64,000 nt of DNA from Pseudomonas taiwanensis DSM 21245. GTDB lineage: Bacteria; Pseudomonadota; Gammaproteobacteria; Pseudomonadales; Pseudomonadaceae. The stretch lies in NCBI RefSeq assembly GCF_000425785.1, contig NZ_KE384450.1:517873-581872 (forward strand), written 5' to 3'. The notes below the pieces were generated by a model. That model was not told where the DNA came from. It did no database searches and was given only the letters and a program-made list of their open reading frames with translations. Made by a program: the position numbers and the translations under genes. Each line of letters begins with the position of its first letter. Within the stretch, counting starts at the first letter, position 1. Below are positions 46,349 through 60,642 of the stretch, one piece after another.

Positions 46349-46643
46349 GCGCTCGCTGAAAATCGAAGTGGTCTACGCCACGCCCGAGCGCCAGTGGTTG
46401 CTTGCCTGCGAAGTGCCCCGTGGTACGACCGTACGCGAGGCGTTGCGTGTTTCGGGGATTGCGGGGCAGGTGGCCGGTCTGGATGTCGAAGGTTGCCCTG
46501 TGGGCATTTTCGGCAAAGTTGTCAGTGACCCGGCGGTGCGCCAGGTAGAGGAGGGCGATCGCCTGGAGATCTATCGGCCCCTGCTGGTCGACCCTCTGGA
46601 GGCGCGCAAGCAGCGCGCCGCCAAGGCCAGGGCCAAGCGCTAG
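46341..46643 (+). CDS. rnfH: RnfH family ubiquitin-fold protein
   Basis: A 100-aa protein of the RnfH/UPF0125 family: VERSLKIEVVYATPERQWLL at the start, then VEGCPVGIFGKVV and the terminal beta-grasp strand DRLEIYRPLLVDPLEARKQR. The fold is ubiquitin-like; its role is not settled. Translationally coupled to ratA (ATG inside the ratA 3' end). A terminator follows 16 bp after the stop. Confidence 0.9.
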   Translation: MVERSLKIEVVYATPERQWLLACEVPRGTTVREALRVSGIAGQVAGLDVEGCPVGIFGKVVSDPAVRQVEEGDRLEIYRPLLVDPLEARKQRAAKARAKR

Positions 46644-46659
46644 TCGCCTGGGGTGCACA

Positions 46660-46688
46660 AAAAAGCCCGGATGCGATCCGGGCTTTTT
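46660..46688. terminator. Bidirectional terminator between rnfH and bamE
   Basis: Perfect 13-bp stem AAAAAGCCCGGAT (46660-46672) and ATCCGGGCTTTTT (46676-46688), loop GCG. T-runs on both strands serve the convergent rnfH and bamE transcripts. Confidence 0.95.
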
Positions 46689-46701
46689 GTTGTCCGCAAT
46701 A

Positions 46702-47232
46702 TTACTGCGGCGAGGTTTCCAGCGGTGCTGGGGTCGGGACCGGGGTGGTCTCGATGGTGTCGATTTCGCGCTGGATGGATTCTTCCACCGAACCGGGTTT
46801 GGCAGGTTTTTCTTCCGGCTGCGGCGTCGGTTGGCCTTCGCCGGCTGGGCTGACGGTGGTGTCGCCGCTGCCGCCGAGAATTTCCTGGTCCTTGCTCACG
46901 CCGGGCATGAAGTCGCCGGACAGGCTGACCAGTTGGTCGCTTTCGTTGAAGAAGACGCTCATGCGCTCCTGCTGGCGCTGCCCGCCACCAGGCTGCAGAC
47001 TGTACAGGTAGTCCCAGCGGTTGGTGTTGAACGTGTCCTGAATCAGCGGGTTGCCCATGATAAACCTTACTTGCCGGCGGGTCATTCCGGGACGTAATTG
47101 GTCTATCATGTCTTGCGTAACGACATTGCCCTGCTGGATGTCGATTTTGTAAACCCCGGGAAACGAGCAACCGGCGAGTGCGAGCAGTCCCACAAAGGTG
47201 AGGCTGGTTAGCAAGAGCTTGGTGTTTTGCAT
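46702..47232 (-). CDS. bamE: Outer-membrane assembly lipoprotein BamE
   Basis: A 176-aa lipoprotein of the BAM complex that folds beta-barrel proteins into the outer membrane (OmlA in Pseudomonas). The signal and lipobox LLALAGC give a lipidated Cys at residue 22. The SmpA/OmlA domain contains [20 protein letters not shown], the [17 protein letters not shown] motif and a [10 protein letters not shown] strand. A Pro/Glu/Thr-rich tail is longer than in E. coli BamE (113 aa). The start is MQNTKLLL at 47232. Divergent from fur with a 97-bp shared promoter region. Confidence 0.92.
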   Translation of the reverse strand: MQNTKLLLTSLTFVGLLALAGCSFPGVYKIDIQQGNVVTQDMIDQLRPGMTRRQVRFIMGNPLIQDTFNTNRWDYLYSLQPGGGQRQQERMSVFFNESDQLVSLSGDFMPGVSKDQEILGGSGDTTVSPAGEGQPTPQPEEKPAKPGSVEESIQREIDTIETTPVPTPAPLETSPQ

Positions 47233-47329
47233 CGGTGGGCGACTTCCACTATCTTGGCTGGACAACGTAAACCCCGATCATACCCGTATTAAGAGAAGCT
47301 GCGAAGCAGCATCGGCGAGAAAGCTGACC

Positions 47330-47734
47330 ATGGTTGAAAATAGCGAATTGCGCAAAGCCGGTCTCAAGGTGACCCTGCCTCGAGTCAAGATCCTTCAAAT
47401 GCTGGACTCGACCGAGCAGCGTCACATGAGTGCCGAGGATGTCTACAAGGCGCTGATGGAGGCGGGCGAGGACGTCGGTCTGGCTACTGTTTATCGCGTA
47501 CTGACCCAGTTCGAAGCAGCGGGTCTGGTGGTTCGCCACAACTTCGACGGCGGTCATGCAGTGTTCGAGCTGGCGGACGGCGGTCACCACGACCATATGG
47601 TCAACGTGGACACCAGCGAAGTCATCGAATTCATGGATGCCGAGATCGAAAAACGTCAGAAAGAGATCGTCGCCGAGCATGGCTACGAGCTCGTGGACCA
47701 CAATCTGGTCCTGTATGTACGTAAGAAGAAGTAA
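47330..47734 (+). CDS. fur: Ferric uptake regulator Fur
   Basis: A 134-aa iron-responsive repressor of normal Pseudomonas length. The winged helix (RKAGLKVTLPRVKILQML to GLATVYRVLTQFEAAGLV) is followed by the metal-binding dimer domain with HAVFELADGGHHDHMVNVDT. The protein contains no cysteine at all, so the structural CxxC zinc site of E. coli Fur is absent, as usual in Pseudomonas. Start ATG 47330 by homology. Divergent from bamE, a common pairing. A terminator follows. Confidence 0.96.
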   Translation: MVENSELRKAGLKVTLPRVKILQMLDSTEQRHMSAEDVYKALMEAGEDVGLATVYRVLTQFEAAGLVVRHNFDGGHAVFELADGGHHDHMVNVDTSEVIEFMDAEIEKRQKEIVAEHGYELVDHNLVLYVRKKK

Positions 47735-47757
47735 CGATTTTTATCGTTGTTCATGAC

Positions 47758-47783
47758 AAAGGCGACCTCAGGGTCGCCTTTGT
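47758..47783 (+). terminator. Terminator of fur
   Basis: Perfect 10-bp stem AAAGGCGACC (47758-47767) and GGTCGCCTTT (47772-47781), loop TCAG; only a broken T tract follows. Confidence 0.85.
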
Positions 47784-47862
47784 ACTTTAGGGCTCGGGTG
47801 ATTCATGTCTGCCCAATCGCCAGCGCGCCGGCTCGGACACGGCTCCGGTGGGCCCGAAGATC

Positions 47863-49536
47863 TCAAGCCTTCCCGCTGACCACCATCTTGCGCGCATGCG
47901 CCAGGGATTCCTTGGTCAAGTCGATACCGCCGAGCATCCGCGCCACTTCCTCGACCCGCTCGCGCTTGGCCAGGCTGGTCACTGCGGTGTGAGTGGTGTC
48001 GCTGTTGCGCACCTTGTGCACGAACAAATGGTGATGCCCTTGTGCGGCGACTTGCGGTAGGTGGGTCACGGTCAGGACCTGGCCGCGTTCACCCAATCGG
48101 CGCAGCAACTGGCCGACGATTTCGGCGGTGGGGCCGCCGATGCCGACGTCGACTTCGTCGAACACCAGCGTCGGGATGCGGGAGGTTTGAGCAGTGATCA
48201 CCTGGATCGCCAGGCTGATGCGTGACAGTTCACCGCCCGAGGCCACCTTGGCCAGGCCCTTGAGGGGTTGCCCAGGGTTGGCGCTGACCAGCAGTTCGAT
48301 CTGCTCAAGGCCGTGGGGCGACAGTTCCTGGCCGTCGTTTGGTGTCAGTTCGATGCAGAAACGCCCGCCGGGCATGCCCAGGCGCTGGATCTCCTGCTCG
48401 ACGGCAGTTGCCAGCTGGCTGGCGGCCTGCCGACGCAGTGCGCTCAGTTCGCTGGCCTTCTCTTTATAGTGGTGGGCGTAGGCGGTCAGCTCATCGCCCA
48501 GGCGTTCGATGGATTCGTCACTGGCATTGAGCCCTTCCAGCTCTTCCATCAGCTGTTGTTGCAGGTGCGGTAGCTCGGTCGGGTGCACGCGGTGCTTGCG
48601 TGCCAGGGTGTAGAGGGTGTCGAGGCGTTCTTCCAGGGCTTGCAGGCGCATGGGGTCGGCATCGAAGTTGTCCAAGAAGCGGTTGAGTTCGCCCACGGCC
48701 TCTTCGACCTGGATCTGCGCGCTGGCGATCAGGTTGGCGGCCTCTGCCAGTGCCTTGGGGGCATGGTTGGCGGCGCCCAGCCGGTTGAGGCTGGAGGTGA
48801 GGGCGCTCAGCACATTGCCCGAGTCGCTCTCGCTGCACTGGTCGATGACCTGGCGGCAAATGCCGAACAGCGCCTCGGCACTGGTCAGGTTCTTGTGTTC
48901 CTGTTCGAGTTGTTCGAGTTCGTTTTCGCCCAGGCCCAGGTTGTCGAGTTCTTCCAGTTGATAGCTGAGCAGCTGATGGCGAGCGCGTTGCTCGTCGCTC
49001 GAGTTGGTCAGGCGCTCCAGTTCGAGGCGGGTCTGGTTCCAGCGTTTGGCGGCCAATTGCACCTGGCGCGCCAGGTCGATGGCACCGGCATATTCGTCCA
49101 GCAGGCGGCGATGGGTGTCGGTCTTGAGCAGCGACTGGTGTTCGTGCTGGCTGTGAATGTCGATCAGCAGTTCGCCCAGCGCCTTCAGGTCGCCCAGCGG
49201 GCAGGGTGTGCCGTTGATGTAGCCGCGGCTTCGGCCCTCGGCGGTGATGACCCGGCGCAGGATGCACGGCCCGTCGATGTCCAGGTCGCGTTCGGCCAAC
49301 CAGGCGCGTGCCTCGGGGATGTCCACCAGGTCGAAGGTGGCGAGGATGTCCGCCTTGTCTGCGCCGGGACGCACAACGCCGCTGTCGGCACGGTCACCCA
49401 AGGTGAGGCCGAGGGCGTCGAGCATGATCGACTTGCCTGCGCCGGTCTCACCGGTGATGACGGACATGCCACGGGCCAGTTCGAGGTCGAGGTGCTCGAC
49501 GATGGCGTAGTTGTGAATGGACAGGTGCACCAGCAT
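47863..49536 (-). CDS. recN: DNA repair protein RecN
   Basis: A 557-aa SMC-like ATPase in double-strand-break repair. Walker A GETGAGKS is near residue 30, followed by IMLDALGLTLGDRAD. Long coiled-coil arms occupy about 150-370; the C-terminal signature (KVASGGELSRISLAIQV) and Walker B (PTLVFDEVDVGIGG) complete the ABC head. A LexA-type box lies 26 bp upstream of the start, consistent with SOS induction. It is divergent from grpE. Confidence 0.95.
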   Translation of the reverse strand: MLVHLSIHNYAIVEHLDLELARGMSVITGETGAGKSIMLDALGLTLGDRADSGVVRPGADKADILATFDLVDIPEARAWLAERDLDIDGPCILRRVITAEGRSRGYINGTPCPLGDLKALGELLIDIHSQHEHQSLLKTDTHRRLLDEYAGAIDLARQVQLAAKRWNQTRLELERLTNSSDEQRARHQLLSYQLEELDNLGLGENELEQLEQEHKNLTSAEALFGICRQVIDQCSESDSGNVLSALTSSLNRLGAANHAPKALAEAANLIASAQIQVEEAVGELNRFLDNFDADPMRLQALEERLDTLYTLARKHRVHPTELPHLQQQLMEELEGLNASDESIERLGDELTAYAHHYKEKASELSALRRQAASQLATAVEQEIQRLGMPGGRFCIELTPNDGQELSPHGLEQIELLVSANPGQPLKGLAKVASGGELSRISLAIQVITAQTSRIPTLVFDEVDVGIGGPTAEIVGQLLRRLGERGQVLTVTHLPQVAAQGHHHLFVHKVRNSDTTHTAVTSLAKRERVEEVARMLGGIDLTKESLAHARKMVVSGKA

Positions 49537-49561
49537 GAGGGCGGCTCCCGAAGCGGTTGGT

Positions 49562-49577
49562 CTGGTTATTTATACAG
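49562..49577 (-). promoter_or_regulatory. LexA (SOS) box of recN
   Basis: On the minus strand CTGTATAAATAACCAG fits the CTGT-N8-ACAG LexA consensus with one mismatch, 26 bp before the recN ATG, a classic SOS gene. Confidence 0.75.
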
Positions 49578-49642
49578 TAGTTTTTTCGAGACTGACAATG
49601 CCCGTTGGCAGATTCTTGCGTTGCCTGAAAACCACATTGCCC

Positions 49643-49670
49643 CTTGAAGCCTGTTTTTCCGGCCCCATAT
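49643..49670 (+). promoter_or_regulatory. Sigma-32 type heat-shock promoter of grpE
   Basis: CTTGAAG (49643-49649), a 13-base spacer and CCCCATAT (49663-49670) match the RpoH consensus CTTGAAA-N13-CCCCATNT. It lies 59 bp upstream of the grpE ATG. Confidence 0.87.
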
Positions 49671-49728
49671 AGCCGACAAACAAGGCGAGCCAGGCTCGCA
49701 GACCAGAAATTTGCGGAGGAGAACACCC

Positions 49729-50283
49729 ATGGCTGACGAACAGCTGGATGAAAACACCCTTAATACCGAAGAGGCTGGTGCGACGTCCGTCGATGCCCGC
49801 GTCCAGGAGCTAGAGGAGCAGCTGGCCGCCGCCAAGGATCAGTCCCTGCGCACCGCCGCCGAACTGCAGAACATTCGCCGTCGTGCCGAGCAGGACGTCG
49901 AGAAGGCGCACAAGTTCGCCCTTGAGAAATTCGCCGGCGACCTGCTGCCGGTCATCGACAGCCTGGAACTCGCCCTGACGCACTCCAGTGCCGAAGACGA
50001 GCACGTCAAGCAGATTCGCGAAGGCGTCGAGCTGACCCTGAAGATGTTCCAGGACACCCTCAAGCGCTATAACCTCGAAGCCATCGACCCGCACGGCCAG
50101 CCGTTCAATGCCGAGCACCATCAGGCGATGGCCATGCAGGAAAGCGCCACTGTCGAGCCCAACAGCGTGCTGAACGTGTTCCAGAAGGGCTACCTGCTCA
50201 ATGGCCGCCTGCTGCGCCCCGCCATGGTGGTGGTCAGCAAGGCGCCAGCAGCGCCACAACCTTCTATCGATGAAAAGGCTTGA
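49729..50283 (+). CDS. grpE: Nucleotide exchange factor GrpE
   Basis: A 184-aa cochaperone that releases ADP from DnaK. The acidic N-terminus leads into a long dimerising coiled coil ([39 protein letters not shown]) and the beta-wing with the GrpE signature ([20 protein letters not shown]). GGAGGAG precedes ATG 49729. Heat-shock promoter upstream. The dnaK promoter begins inside its last codons. Confidence 0.96.
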   Translation: MADEQLDENTLNTEEAGATSVDARVQELEEQLAAAKDQSLRTAAELQNIRRRAEQDVEKAHKFALEKFAGDLLPVIDSLELALTHSSAEDEHVKQIREGVELTLKMFQDTLKRYNLEAIDPHGQPFNAEHHQAMAMQESATVEPNSVLNVFQKGYLLNGRLLRPAMVVVSKAPAAPQPSIDEKA

Positions 50284-50306
50284 AATCCGTCAGGGCATCC
50301 CCATCT
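50279..50306 (+). promoter_or_regulatory. Sigma-32 type heat-shock promoter of dnaK
   Basis: CTTGAAA (50279-50285), 13 bases, CCCCATCT (50299-50306): a perfect RpoH-type promoter overlapping the grpE stop codon and ending 80 bp before the dnaK ATG. Confidence 0.92.
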
Positions 50307-50385
50307 AGGTGTCAAGCCTTCAAGTATTACCGCAGTTGGCTGAATGAAGTCGCTGCTACCAAATTCAAGTTTCGGGAGATTCAAC

Positions 50386-52308
50386 ATGGGTAAAATCATC
50401 GGTATCGACCTGGGGACCACCAACTCGTGCGTCTCCATTCTGGAAAACGGTAACGTCAAAGTCATCGAGAACGCCGAGGGCGCGCGTACTACCCCTTCGA
50501 TCGTGGCTTACGCCAACGATGGCGAAATCCTGGTTGGCCAGTCGGCCAAGCGCCAGGCCGTCACCAACCCGCACAACACCCTGTTCGCCGTGAAGCGTCT
50601 GATTGGCCGTCGCTTCGAAGAAGACGTCGTGCAGAAAGACATCAAGCTGGTGCCGTACAAGATCGTCAAAGCCAACAATGGTGACGCTTGGGTCGAGGCC
50701 GGCGGCAAGGAAATGGCTCCGCCGCAAATCAGCGCCGAAGTCCTGAAGAAAATGAAGAAGACCGCCGAAGACTACCTCGGCGAGCCGGTCACCGAAGCGG
50801 TCATCACCGTTCCGGCCTACTTCAACGACAGCCAGCGTCAGGCCACCAAGGACGCCGGCCGCATCGCGGGTCTGGACGTAAAACGCATCATCAACGAACC
50901 GACCGCTGCTGCCCTGGCCTACGGCATGGACAAAGCGAAGGGCGACCACACCGTGATCGTCTATGACCTCGGTGGTGGTACCTTCGACGTTTCCGTGATC
51001 GAGATCGCTGAAGTCGACGGCGAGCACCAGTTCGAAGTACTGGCCACCAACGGTGACACCTTCCTGGGTGGTGAAGACTTCGACATGCGCCTGATCGACT
51101 ACCTCGTCGACGAATTCAAGAAAGAGTCGGGCATGGATCTGAAGAACGATCCGCTGGCCCTGCAACGTCTGAAAGAAGCGGCTGAAAAGGCCAAGATCGA
51201 GCTGTCCTCGTCTCAGTCGACCGACGTCAACCTGCCGTACATCACTGCGGACGCTACCGGTCCTAAGCACCTGAACGTGAAGATTTCCCGCGCCAAGCTG
51301 GAATCGCTGGTCGAAGACCTGGTCAACCGTACCATCGAGCCTTGCCGCATCGCGCTGAAAGACGCGGGTATCGATGCAAGCAAGATCGACGACGTGATCC
51401 TGGTCGGTGGCCAGACCCGTATGCCGATGGTGCAGAAAGCCGTTGCCGACTTCTTCGGTAAAGAAGCACGTAAGGACGTCAACCCGGACGAAGCCGTTGC
51501 CATGGGCGCAGCCATTCAAGGCGCGGTACTGGCCGGTGACGTGAAGGACGTACTGCTGCTGGACGTCAGCCCGCTGACCCTGGGTATCGAAACCATGGGC
51601 GGCGTGATGACTCCGCTGATCGAGAAGAACACCACCATCCCGACCAAGAAGTCGCAGGTGTTCTCGACTGCCGATGACAACCAGGGCGCCGTGACCATCC
51701 ACGTTCTGCAGGGTGAGCGTAAGCAGGCTGCTCAGAACAAGTCGCTGGGCAAGTTCGACCTGGCCGACATTCCGCCGGCCCCGCGCGGTGTGCCGCAGAT
51801 CGAAGTGACCTTCGACATCGACGCCAACGGCATCCTGCACGTCAGCGCCAAAGACAAGGCCACCGGCAAGTCGCAGTCGATCGTGATCAAGGCCAACTCC
51901 GGTCTGTCGGACGAAGAAATCGAGCGCATGGTGCGTGACGCCGAGGCCAACGCCGAGGAAGACCGCAAGTTCGAAGAGCTGGCCGCTGCCCGTAACCAGG
52001 GTGACGCGCTGGTTCACTCGACTCGTAAGATGGTCGCTGACGCCGGTGACAAGGTTACCGCCGAAGAAAAAACCGCCATCGAAGCTGCGGTCGTTGCCCT
52101 GGAAGCCGCCGTCAAAGGCGACGACAAGGCTGCCATTGATGCCAAGGTCGAGGAGCTGTCGAAAGTCTCCGCGCCAGTGGCTCAGAAGATGTACGCCGAA
52201 CAGGCTCAGCAGCCGCAGGGCGGTGCCCAGCAGGCTGAGCCGGAAGCCAAGCACGATGACGTGGTTGACGCCGAGTTCGAAGAAGTGAAAGACAACAACA
52301 AGCAGTAA
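50386..52308 (+). CDS. dnaK: Chaperone DnaK (Hsp70)
   Basis: A 640-aa ATP-dependent chaperone. The N-terminal ATPase domain starts [20 protein letters not shown] and holds the other two Hsp70 signatures ([15 protein letters not shown] and [18 protein letters not shown]). The substrate domain follows the linker [18 protein letters not shown]. The lid ends in a Gln/Ala-rich tail and the acidic [13 protein letters not shown] terminus. Own heat-shock promoter upstream; GGGAG before ATG 50386. Works with GrpE and DnaJ encoded beside it. Confidence 0.98.
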   Translation: MGKIIGIDLGTTNSCVSILENGNVKVIENAEGARTTPSIVAYANDGEILVGQSAKRQAVTNPHNTLFAVKRLIGRRFEEDVVQKDIKLVPYKIVKANNGDAWVEAGGKEMAPPQISAEVLKKMKKTAEDYLGEPVTEAVITVPAYFNDSQRQATKDAGRIAGLDVKRIINEPTAAALAYGMDKAKGDHTVIVYDLGGGTFDVSVIEIAEVDGEHQFEVLATNGDTFLGGEDFDMRLIDYLVDEFKKESGMDLKNDPLALQRLKEAAEKAKIELSSSQSTDVNLPYITADATGPKHLNVKISRAKLESLVEDLVNRTIEPCRIALKDAGIDASKIDDVILVGGQTRMPMVQKAVADFFGKEARKDVNPDEAVAMGAAIQGAVLAGDVKDVLLLDVSPLTLGIETMGGVMTPLIEKNTTIPTKKSQVFSTADDNQGAVTIHVLQGERKQAAQNKSLGKFDLADIPPAPRGVPQIEVTFDIDANGILHVSAKDKATGKSQSIVIKANSGLSDEEIERMVRDAEANAEEDRKFEELAAARNQGDALVHSTRKMVADAGDKVTAEEKTAIEAAVVALEAAVKGDDKAAIDAKVEELSKVSAPVAQKMYAEQAQQPQGGAQQAEPEAKHDDVVDAEFEEVKDNNKQ

Positions 52309-52504
52309 TCCCTGCATGTTGTCGGCCAGTTGAGCGTCATTTGACGATGAACTGGTAGGATGTCGCCGCGCGGGGGCTTGCTCCCGCGTTGGTGTGTCTG
52401 GAATACGAGAATTTTTACAGCATCTGTCAGGGCGCTTTGGGCGTGTAGCGGCAGGTGCTGACGGCATGGAGCATGCCGAACGCCCTCAAGAGTGCAAATG
52501 ACCT

Positions 52505-54453
<1,949 letters not shown>

Positions 54454-54539
54454 GCAGGTCGAGCGGCGGTGGCTTCATCGCGGTAAGCCTGCTCCCGCTC
54501 CCGCATGGAATGGCGTTGCTCCGAGGTTTGGCGCGGTGT

Positions 54540-54566
54540 CTGTAGGAGCGGGTTTACCCGCGAAGG
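54540..54566. repeat. REP element
   Basis: TGTAGGAGCGGGTTTACCCG then CGAAGG is the canonical Pseudomonas putida REP core with the GCGGGTTTACCCGC palindrome. Confidence 0.85.
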
Positions 54567-54661
54567 TGTTTTCAGGGATGTCAGTCTGTCGCAATCATGT
54601 GTTTTAGAGACACATATGCGGTAGACCTAAAACGCACTTTTCTGTAAGCTACAGCTTTAGT

Positions 54662-54703
54662 GTGTCCACTAAAAGCGCGCAGCGAATTGAATTCAGCACA
54701 TGA
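54662..54703 (+). other. Possible leader peptide of carAB
   Basis: A GTG-initiated frame of 13 codons (MSTKSAQRIEFST) stops exactly where the attenuator stem begins. No clear ribosome binding site is visible, so this is tentative. It overlaps an imperfect TTTAGTG/CACTAAA stem. Confidence 0.3.
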
Positions 54704-54741
54704 AAGCGGGGTGACGTGTCCATACGTCACTCCGCTTTTTT
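54703..54741 (+). promoter_or_regulatory. Terminator/attenuator ahead of carA
   Basis: AAAGCGG-G-GTGACG (54703-54716) pairs with CGTCAC-T-CCGCTTT (54725-54738), with one G-T wobble, followed by a T-run to 54741. It lies 46 bp before carA and more than 240 bp after dapB, so it would terminate the carAB leader itself. Attenuation by pyrimidines has been described, as I recall, for carAB of P. aeruginosa. Confidence 0.75.
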
Positions 54742-54786
54742 GCAACCTGCGATCGCCCTTTCATGCTTGATTAACGGGAGGTCTTC

Positions 54787-55923
54787 TTGACAAAGCCAGC
54801 CATACTCGCCCTTGCCGATGGCAGTATTTTCCGCGGTGAAGCCATCGGAGCCGACGGTCAGACCGTTGGTGAGGTGGTGTTCAACACTGCTATGACCGGC
54901 TACCAGGAAATCCTTACTGATCCTTCCTACGCGCAGCAAATCGTTACCCTGACCTACCCGCACATCGGTAATACCGGCACCACCCCGGAAGATGCCGAGT
55001 CGAACCGCGTCTGGTCCGCTGGCCTGGTCATCCGTGACCTGCCGCTGCTGGCCAGCAACTGGCGTAACACCCAGTCGCTGCCTGAGTACCTGAAGGCCAA
55101 CAACGTCGTCGCCATCGCCGGTATCGACACCCGTCGCCTGACCCGCATCCTGCGTGAGAAGGGCGCCCAGAACGGTTGCATCCTGGCCGGTGACAACATC
55201 AGCGAAGAAGCCGCCATCGCCGCTGCCCGCGCCTTCCCGGGCCTCAAGGGCATGGACCTGGCCAAGGTCGTTTCCACCAAAGAGCGCTACGAGTGGCGTT
55301 CCAGCGTGTGGGAGCTGAAAACCGACAGCCACCCGACCATTGACGCTGCCGACCTGCCTTACCACGTGGTGGCCTTCGACTACGGCGTCAAGCTGAACAT
55401 CCTGCGCATGCTGGTCGCCCGCGGCTGCCGCGTGACCGTGGTGCCTGCCCAGACCCCGGCGAGCGAAGTCCTGGCAATGAATCCAGATGGCGTGTTCCTG
55501 TCCAACGGCCCTGGTGACCCCGAGCCTTGCGACTACGCGATCCAGGCGATCAAGGAAATTCTGGAAACCGAGATCCCGGTCTTCGGTATCTGCCTCGGCC
55601 ACCAGCTGCTGGCCCTGGCCTCCGGCGCCAAGACCGTCAAGATGGGTCATGGCCACCACGGTGCCAACCACCCGGTCCAGGACCTGGACACCGGCGTGGT
55701 GATGATCACCAGCCAGAACCACGGTTTCGCCGTCGACGAAGCCACCCTGCCGGGCAATGTCCGCGCGATCCACAAGTCGCTGTTCGACGGCACCCTGCAG
55801 GGTATCGAGCGCACCGACAAGAGCGCGTTCAGCTTCCAGGGCCACCCTGAAGCGAGCCCAGGCCCGACCGACGTCGCGCCACTGTTCGATCGTTTCATCG
55901 ATGCCATGGCCAAGCGCCGCTGA
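54787..55923 (+). CDS. carA: Carbamoyl-phosphate synthase small subunit
   Basis: A 378-aa glutaminase subunit that supplies ammonia to CarB for carbamoyl phosphate (arginine and pyrimidine routes). The N-terminal CPSase_sm domain is followed by a class I glutamine amidotransferase with nucleophile C269 in [13 protein letters not shown] and the HPEASPGP segment carrying the catalytic His and Glu. The start is TTG 54787 with GGGAGG 6 bases upstream; a UUG start is, as I recall, known for P. aeruginosa carA. Attenuator upstream. Confidence 0.96.
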   Translation: MTKPAILALADGSIFRGEAIGADGQTVGEVVFNTAMTGYQEILTDPSYAQQIVTLTYPHIGNTGTTPEDAESNRVWSAGLVIRDLPLLASNWRNTQSLPEYLKANNVVAIAGIDTRRLTRILREKGAQNGCILAGDNISEEAAIAAARAFPGLKGMDLAKVVSTKERYEWRSSVWELKTDSHPTIDAADLPYHVVAFDYGVKLNILRMLVARGCRVTVVPAQTPASEVLAMNPDGVFLSNGPGDPEPCDYAIQAIKEILETEIPVFGICLGHQLLALASGAKTVKMGHGHHGANHPVQDLDTGVVMITSQNHGFAVDEATLPGNVRAIHKSLFDGTLQGIERTDKSAFSFQGHPEASPGPTDVAPLFDRFIDAMAKRR

Positions 55924-56031
55924 GCATCCTGCTTCAAGGCCCCGGGCCGGCTCGTGCCGCGCCCGGAAGCGCCTGACCCAGATTGTTCAAGACGGCTTGC
56001 CGACTGACCCGCGGATTTGAGTGACAACCCA

Positions 56032-59249
<3,218 letters not shown>

Positions 59250-59253
<4 letters not shown>

Positions 59254-59732
59254 GCATTACCAAGTACCCGATGACCGTCCAGGGCGCTCGCGCCCTGGAA
59301 GAGGAACTGACCTTCCTGAGCAAGACCGAGCGCCCGCGCCTGAGCCAGGCGATCGGTGAAGCGCGTGAGCTGGGCGACCTCAAGGAAAACGCCGAGTACC
59401 ATGCTGCCCGCGAAGAGCAGGGCATGGTCGAGGCGCGTATCCGTGACATCGAAGGCCGTCTGCAGAACTCGGTGGTGATCGATGTCACCACCATCGCGCA
59501 CACCGGCAAGGTGATCTTCGGTACCACCGTGGACCTGGAGAACACCGAGACCGGCGATCAGGTGACCTACCAGATCGTGGGCGAGGACGAAGCCGACGTG
59601 AAGAAAGGCAAGCTGTCGAACAGTGCGCCGATCGCCCGTGCCATCATCGGCAAGGAAGAAGGTGACACCGTTGTCGTCAAGACGCCAAACGGTACGGTCG
59701 AGTACGAGATTGTCGAAGTCAAGCACATCTGA
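59250..59732 (+). CDS. greA: Transcription elongation factor GreA
   Basis: A 160-aa factor that rescues backtracked RNA polymerase by stimulating transcript cleavage. The N-terminal coiled coil ([20 protein letters not shown] to [20 protein letters not shown]) carries the acidic tip residues (D, E in [17 protein letters not shown]). The C-terminal FKBP-like domain ends [11 protein letters not shown]. Its ATG overlaps the carB TGA (ATGA), so translation is coupled. Confidence 0.96.
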
Positions 59733-60159
59733 CCGGCGCCTTCGGGCGCCCTCCCTCGAGGGAATCCTCTGGCAGCTGGCCCAGGTCTTCTGGGTTGGCG
59801 GCCTCTGGGTGTTCCATGTGGGTTTGGTGCCTGCGCTCAAGGTCAGTGGCCTGGCGCCATTGCTGGTGCAGGATATCGCTGGGCAGATTGACCGCTGGTT
59901 GATCGGCGTGGCGTTGCTTGGGCTGTTGACCCAGCTGGCGGTGCTGGCGAGGGTGGAGGGCCTGGCGGCCTGGTGGCGGCAGTTTCGCGGCCAGATGCTG
60001 TTGCTCGGCTTCGGTGCTTGCGTGGGGTACTACACCCTGCGCTATGGCATCTCGGTAGGCGAGCGCTGGCAGATGTTCTGTTTTCTGGTGCTGGGCTTCT
60101 CCGGCATCGTGCTGGTAGCCCAGCCTGTCCCGGTCAAGACGCGTTCACCGCGCCACTGA
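59710..60159 (+). CDS. DUF4149-like membrane protein, start unresolved
   Basis: A hydrophobic protein of about 130-149 aa: [20 protein letters not shown], a second helix ([20 protein letters not shown]), a third ([20 protein letters not shown]) and a fourth ([19 protein letters not shown]), matching DUF4149. The conserved part begins at about 59764, but no ATG, GTG or TTG lies between the greA stop and there. TTG 59710 inside greA, an ATC/CTC near 59764 with GAGGGA before it, or GTG 59809 (which loses half of helix 1) are the choices. A start-codon mutation is possible. Function unknown. Confidence 0.6.
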   Translation: MSKSSTSDRRLRAPSLEGILWQLAQVFWVGGLWVFHVGLVPALKVSGLAPLLVQDIAGQIDRWLIGVALLGLLTQLAVLARVEGLAAWWRQFRGQMLLLGFGACVGYYTLRYGISVGERWQMFCFLVLGFSGIVLVAQPVPVKTRSPRH

Positions 60160-60194
60160 CAGGGAAGGCGCCGAGGCCTCGACGCTGGCAAGCC

Positions 60195-60227
60195 GGCCCC
60201 CACAGGGTGAATACCTGCGGGGGCCTT
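60195..60227 (+). terminator. Hairpin terminator after the greA operon
   Basis: GGCCCCC-A-CAGG pairs with CCTG-C-GGGGGCC across GTGAATA (60195-60224), followed by a short TTT. It lies between convergent DUF4149 and yhbY. Confidence 0.65.
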
Positions 60228-60231
60228 TCCG

Positions 60232-60540
60232 TTACTTGTAACGGTGGATGTTGGACAGCTGCTTGTTCGGCTGCGGGTTCTTGCGGTAGATCAGCGCTTT
60301 CTTGCCGATGGTCTGCACCAGCTCCGCGCGGCCAGCCTTGCACAGCTCGGCGATGGCGGCGGCACGTTCTTCACGATCTTCGGAGCGAATCTCGACCTTG
60401 ATCAGTTCGTGGTCGGTGAGTGCACGTTCCAGTTCGGCGATGACGCCTTCGTTCAAGCCGTTGCCAGCCACGATCAAGACCGGCTTCAGGTCATGACCAA
60501 TGGATTTGTACTGTTTCTTCTGCTCGTTATTGAGCGGCAT
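60232..60540 (-). CDS. yhbY: YhbY family RNA-binding protein
   Basis: A 102-aa CRM-domain protein associated with 50S ribosome assembly. It starts MPLNNEQKKQYKSIGHDLKP with the family motif VLIVAGNGLNEGVIAELERA, then HELIKVEIRSEDREERAA and GKKALIYRKNPQPN. MPLNNEQ at 60540 is chosen by homology. It is divergent from rlmE (102-bp spacer), the usual order in gammaproteobacteria. Confidence 0.93.
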   Translation of the reverse strand: MPLNNEQKKQYKSIGHDLKPVLIVAGNGLNEGVIAELERALTDHELIKVEIRSEDREERAAAIAELCKAGRAELVQTIGKKALIYRKNPQPNKQLSNIHRYK

Positions 60541-60642
60541 AATCTGACCCTTTTCGTCTGATTCTGTAAAATTGACGGGCATTTTACCCGAGGGCCCGTG
60601 GCTCCGCCCAGTCAAACACGACGCATATCATCGAGGTGCCCC

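Larger units (their letters stand above)
54454..54786. other. Intergenic region upstream of carA
   Basis: This 333-bp gap holds a REP element near 54540-54566, an AT-richer promoter zone around 54600-54660 and the attenuator-like hairpin at 54703-54741. No protein gene apart from a possible 13-codon leader. Confidence 0.6.

Noticed and set aside
52367-52390. Intrinsic terminator between dnaK and dnaJ
   Set aside because: The CGCGGG/CCCGCG hairpin lacks a T-run; more likely a REP-type or processing element.
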